From: Eudoraea chungangensis
Lineage (GTDB): Bacteria; Bacteroidota; Bacteroidia; Flavobacteriales; Flavobacteriaceae
Assembly: GCF_029360665.1 (NCBI RefSeq)
Contig: NZ_JARDUB010000006.1
Span: forward strand, 310,001 to 374,000
DNA: 64,000 bases
Direction: 5' to 3'
The position numbers and the translations under genes were made by a program. The notes below the pieces were generated by a model. That model searched no databases. It was not told the origin of the DNA and worked only from the letters and a program-made list of their open reading frames with translations. Shown in pieces: positions 62,103-64,000 of this stretch; positions within the stretch are counted from its first letter, which is position 1, and each line of letters opens with the position of its first letter.

Positions 62103-64000
62103 CTAAGGCTTCAACAAACCTTGTCCTTCTACCCAAGGAGCACCCGCTGCTTTCATTTGCGACTCCAAAGCAGGAAGTTCCGAGTTTACAAATCCGGACA
62201 ACTTGGATTTTACACCAGAAAGTTGTCTTTTCGCGGTCTCTAGGGCAGCTTTATGATTCGCTGTTGGTCCATAGGTACTTGTTTTTAAAGCATTACTCGC
62301 AACAGATCTTCCGGTGTCGGGATTTGGAGCATCACGTTCTCCTATCTCTCCTTTGGCCTTGTTGCCATTTAAATCAGAATCCAGACCCTGTAAGAGGGTT
62401 TTGGCCTCGTAAAGCTTTTCAGCCAATGCTGGTGATGGTGACTTTGCCTTCAAAAAGGCCCTCTGCATGGCGTTTACCTGTAACTGACTTTTTTTCAAGA
62501 CATCTTTGGTGCCTTTTAAGTCTTGCTGAAACAACTCAAAATTCTCTCTAAAGGCAATAATATCCTCATAAGAAGCTCCTTTTAAAGCCCCTTCTGCCAA
62601 CGGTACCACCTTAAACGACTGTTCCGTACTTAATGCCGTTAGTTTACCATCAACCATTTTCCACAATTGAACACTATATTCTCCAGGTGTGGCTCTGGTA
62701 TAATTAGAATCCCAACTATTTTGTGTAGTAGAAACCTTTAAATCTTCCCCACTTCTATCAGCAATATCTAAAGCCCAGTTTACCCGGTTATAACCTTTCT
62801 TATTAGTGCCTTTTACCACTTTTACAACCTCACCCTTACTATCTTTAACCGTTAAAAGGAAGGAAGGTGCTTCCTGAAGCTTTTCGGCTTCTAAGGCCTC
62901 CCATCCTGGAAAAGGAATGTTGGTCTTTCCTTTCTCTCCAGTCTTTCTAACAGAAGATAAAGAGGCTATGGAATCTTTCAGGTAGTACGTAAATATTGCT
63001 CCATATGGAGGGTTTTTAGCCGCGTACTGGTTACTGCCCTGCGCATATCTTGCAGATTTTGGAACATACCAATAGGCAGGCTTTACTTGGAACAGGTGAG
63101 CCTCTTCCTCTTTTATTGTTTCAAAGTCTCTTAATGGGGCTATATCATCCAAAATGTAAAATCCTCTACCAAAAGAAGCAGCCACCAAATCGTTTTCTCT
63201 TCTCTGAATAGTTATATCTCGAATTGGAATGGTTGGTAAACCAGAATTTAAAGGCATCCATTTAGCCCCTCCATTAGAAGTATAATAAACTCCATTCTCC
63301 GTTGCAGCAAAGAGCAAATCTCTCTTTACATGATCTTGTACCAACCTCCAGGTAAGCAAATTCTTAGGAAGGTTTCCATTCATTAAAGACCAGCTACGAC
63401 CCTTATCAATACTTTTAAGAAGATAAGGCTTGTAATCTCCCGATTTATGATTGTCTAAGGCTGCATATACTACGTTAGCATCGAAAAGATCTGCTCTAAC
63501 ATCATTTACAAAAGGTCTGGCCGGCAGGCCTTTTACAGAGCTCAATTCCACTTTTCTCCAATTCGCCCCACCATCTTCAGACACCTGAATAATACCGTCA
63601 TCAGTCCCCGCATATAGTAAACCCTCTTGCTTCGGGGATTCTGCCAAAGAAGTAATGGTGTTATAATTAGACATTGCTAAGACATCCCAGGCATTGTCCC
63701 AACTCTGTTGTCCTCCCATGATTGGCAAAGCCAAGCGCTCTTCATTTCTTGTTAGATCTGCAGATACGGCAGTCCATTCATCTCCTCTGTTTTCCGACTT
63801 CCACACACGTTGTGAAGCAAAATAAAGTCGTGTAGGTTTGTGTGGACTTACCAAGATAGGCGCATCCCAGTTAAATCTCTCCGACGGTTCTCCAAAGCCA
63901 GCCTGTGGCTGAATTAAGACGGTCTCCCCTGTAGTCTGGTCTACTCTCCATAAACGCCCCTGCTGGTACTCACCATAAGTGATATTTGGATTTCCAGGTT
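62103..64000 (-). CDS. Sortilin/BNR-repeat protein, partial (5' end beyond window)
   Basis: The frame is open to the window edge, so residues upstream are missing; the visible ~632 residues include repeated BNR/beta-propeller strands with 'KSENRGDEW', 'VSEDGGANWRKVEL', 'KSIDKGRSWSLM' and 'YTSNGGAKWMPLN' (Asp-box-like S/T-x-D-x-G-x-x-W), then 'LVAASFGRGFYILDD'. The C-terminal ~250 residues form a different, helix-rich part. This fits the secreted 'WD40/YVTN/BNR-like repeat' glycosyl-hydrolase-type proteins related to the sortilin N-terminus. Substrate and localisation beyond that are unknown. Confidence 0.8.
   Translation of the reverse strand, partial: PGNPNITYGEYQQGRLWRVDQTTGETVLIQPQAGFGEPSERFNWDAPILVSPHKPTRLYFASQRVWKSENRGDEWTAVSADLTRNEERLALPIMGGQQSWDNAWDVLAMSNYNTITSLAESPKQEGLLYAGTDDGIIQVSEDGGANWRKVELSSVKGLPARPFVNDVRADLFDANVVYAALDNHKSGDYKPYLLKSIDKGRSWSLMNGNLPKNLLTWRLVQDHVKRDLLFAATENGVYYTSNGGAKWMPLNSGLPTIPIRDITIQRRENDLVAASFGRGFYILDDIAPLRDFETIKEEEAHLFQVKPAYWYVPKSARYAQGSNQYAAKNPPYGAIFTYYLKDSIASLSSVRKTGEKGKTNIPFPGWEALEAEKLQEAPSFLLTVKDSKGEVVKVVKGTNKKGYNRVNWALDIADRSGEDLKVSTTQNSWDSNYTRATPGEYSVQLWKMVDGKLTALSTEQSFKVVPLAEGALKGASYEDIIAFRENFELFQQDLKGTKDVLKKSQLQVNAMQRAFLKAKSPSPALAEKLYEAKTLLQGLDSDLNGNKAKGEIGERDAPNPDTGRSVASNALKTSTYGPTANHKAALETAKRQLSGVKSKLSGFVNSELPALESQMKAAGAPWVEGQGLLKP

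Noticed and set aside
1-64000. CRISPR arrays, phage, integrons, tRNA or rRNA genes
   Set aside because: No regularly spaced repeats, integrase, phage structural genes, cloverleaf or rRNA sequences were seen on either strand.

Overview
The window looks like chromosomal DNA of a member of the Bacteroidota, most likely a marine Flavobacteriaceae. The grounds are AT-rich DNA, weak or absent Shine-Dalgarno sequences, frequent TTG/ATG start ambiguity, secreted proteins beginning MKK-, lipoproteins, LytTR two-component pairs, AraC regulators with multi-spanning membrane N-termini, and families typical of the phylum (DUF4251, DUF1080, CarboxypepD_reg fusions, AsmA-like, DUF6268). No species can be assigned from the sequence. 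No rRNA, tRNA, CRISPR array, phage or intact insertion sequence was seen.

Layout. 1-11.4 kb: a partial secreted protein, a YbdG-type mechanosensitive channel, an SDR, a DUF2953 + GerW/YtfJ pair, a class-V aminotransferase, a secreted S9 peptidase, a cation-chloride cotransporter-like permease, and a double NTF2-like secreted protein preceded by a two-copy direct repeat. 11.4-11.9 kb: a terminator-bounded, gene-free stretch with several hairpins, a candidate structured RNA. 11.9-17.3 kb: a zinc alcohol dehydrogenase convergent with a five-gene minus-strand operon (DUF1080 lipoprotein, HUMPS-family decarboxylase, MDR dehydrogenase, SDR, TIM-barrel isomerase). That operon is probably for sugar or sugar-acid catabolism and has two palindromes exactly two helical turns apart upstream of it. 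17.5-29.8 kb: mixed single genes, including a cold-shock-domain protein, an AraC protein with a degenerate cyclase-like N-terminus, an RluE-type pseudouridine synthase, LpxD, an alpha/beta hydrolase fused to a carboxypeptidase-regulatory domain, a YahK-type dehydrogenase, and a DJ-1/PfpI protein with its AraC regulator.

30.0-38.0 kb holds the most distinctive system: an eight-gene periplasmic nitrate reductase operon (outer-membrane porin, NapD, NapA, a tetraheme NapB made of two NapB-like units, a second tetraheme lipoprotein, an NrfC/PsrB-like iron-sulfur protein with an internal Tat motif, an NrfD/PsrC-like membrane subunit, and a small conserved protein). NapC and NapGH are absent from the operon. 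The inferred electron route is quinol to NrfD-like, NrfC-like, multiheme cytochromes, NapA, nitrate. A convergent LytS/LytTR pair follows. 39.9-50.2 kb: an esterase/serine-hydrolase fusion, lipoproteins (dienelactone hydrolase, DUF1080), an AraC regulator, a CPBP protease, a DinB-like protein and a large AsmA-like protein.

50.4-56.3 kb: a second LytS/LytTR pair divergent from an ABC ATPase and a permease fused to an M1 aminopeptidase. Sampled lines are AT-richer than the nap operon, and a 10-bp inverted repeat lies in the shared promoter region. 56.3-56.8 kb is gene-free and bounded by a 16-bp direct repeat. 56.8-64.0 kb: a small secreted protein, a DUF6268-like barrel, a YdeP-type molybdopterin oxidoreductase, a Bcr/CflA efflux pump, and the C-terminal part of a sortilin/BNR-repeat protein cut by the window edge.
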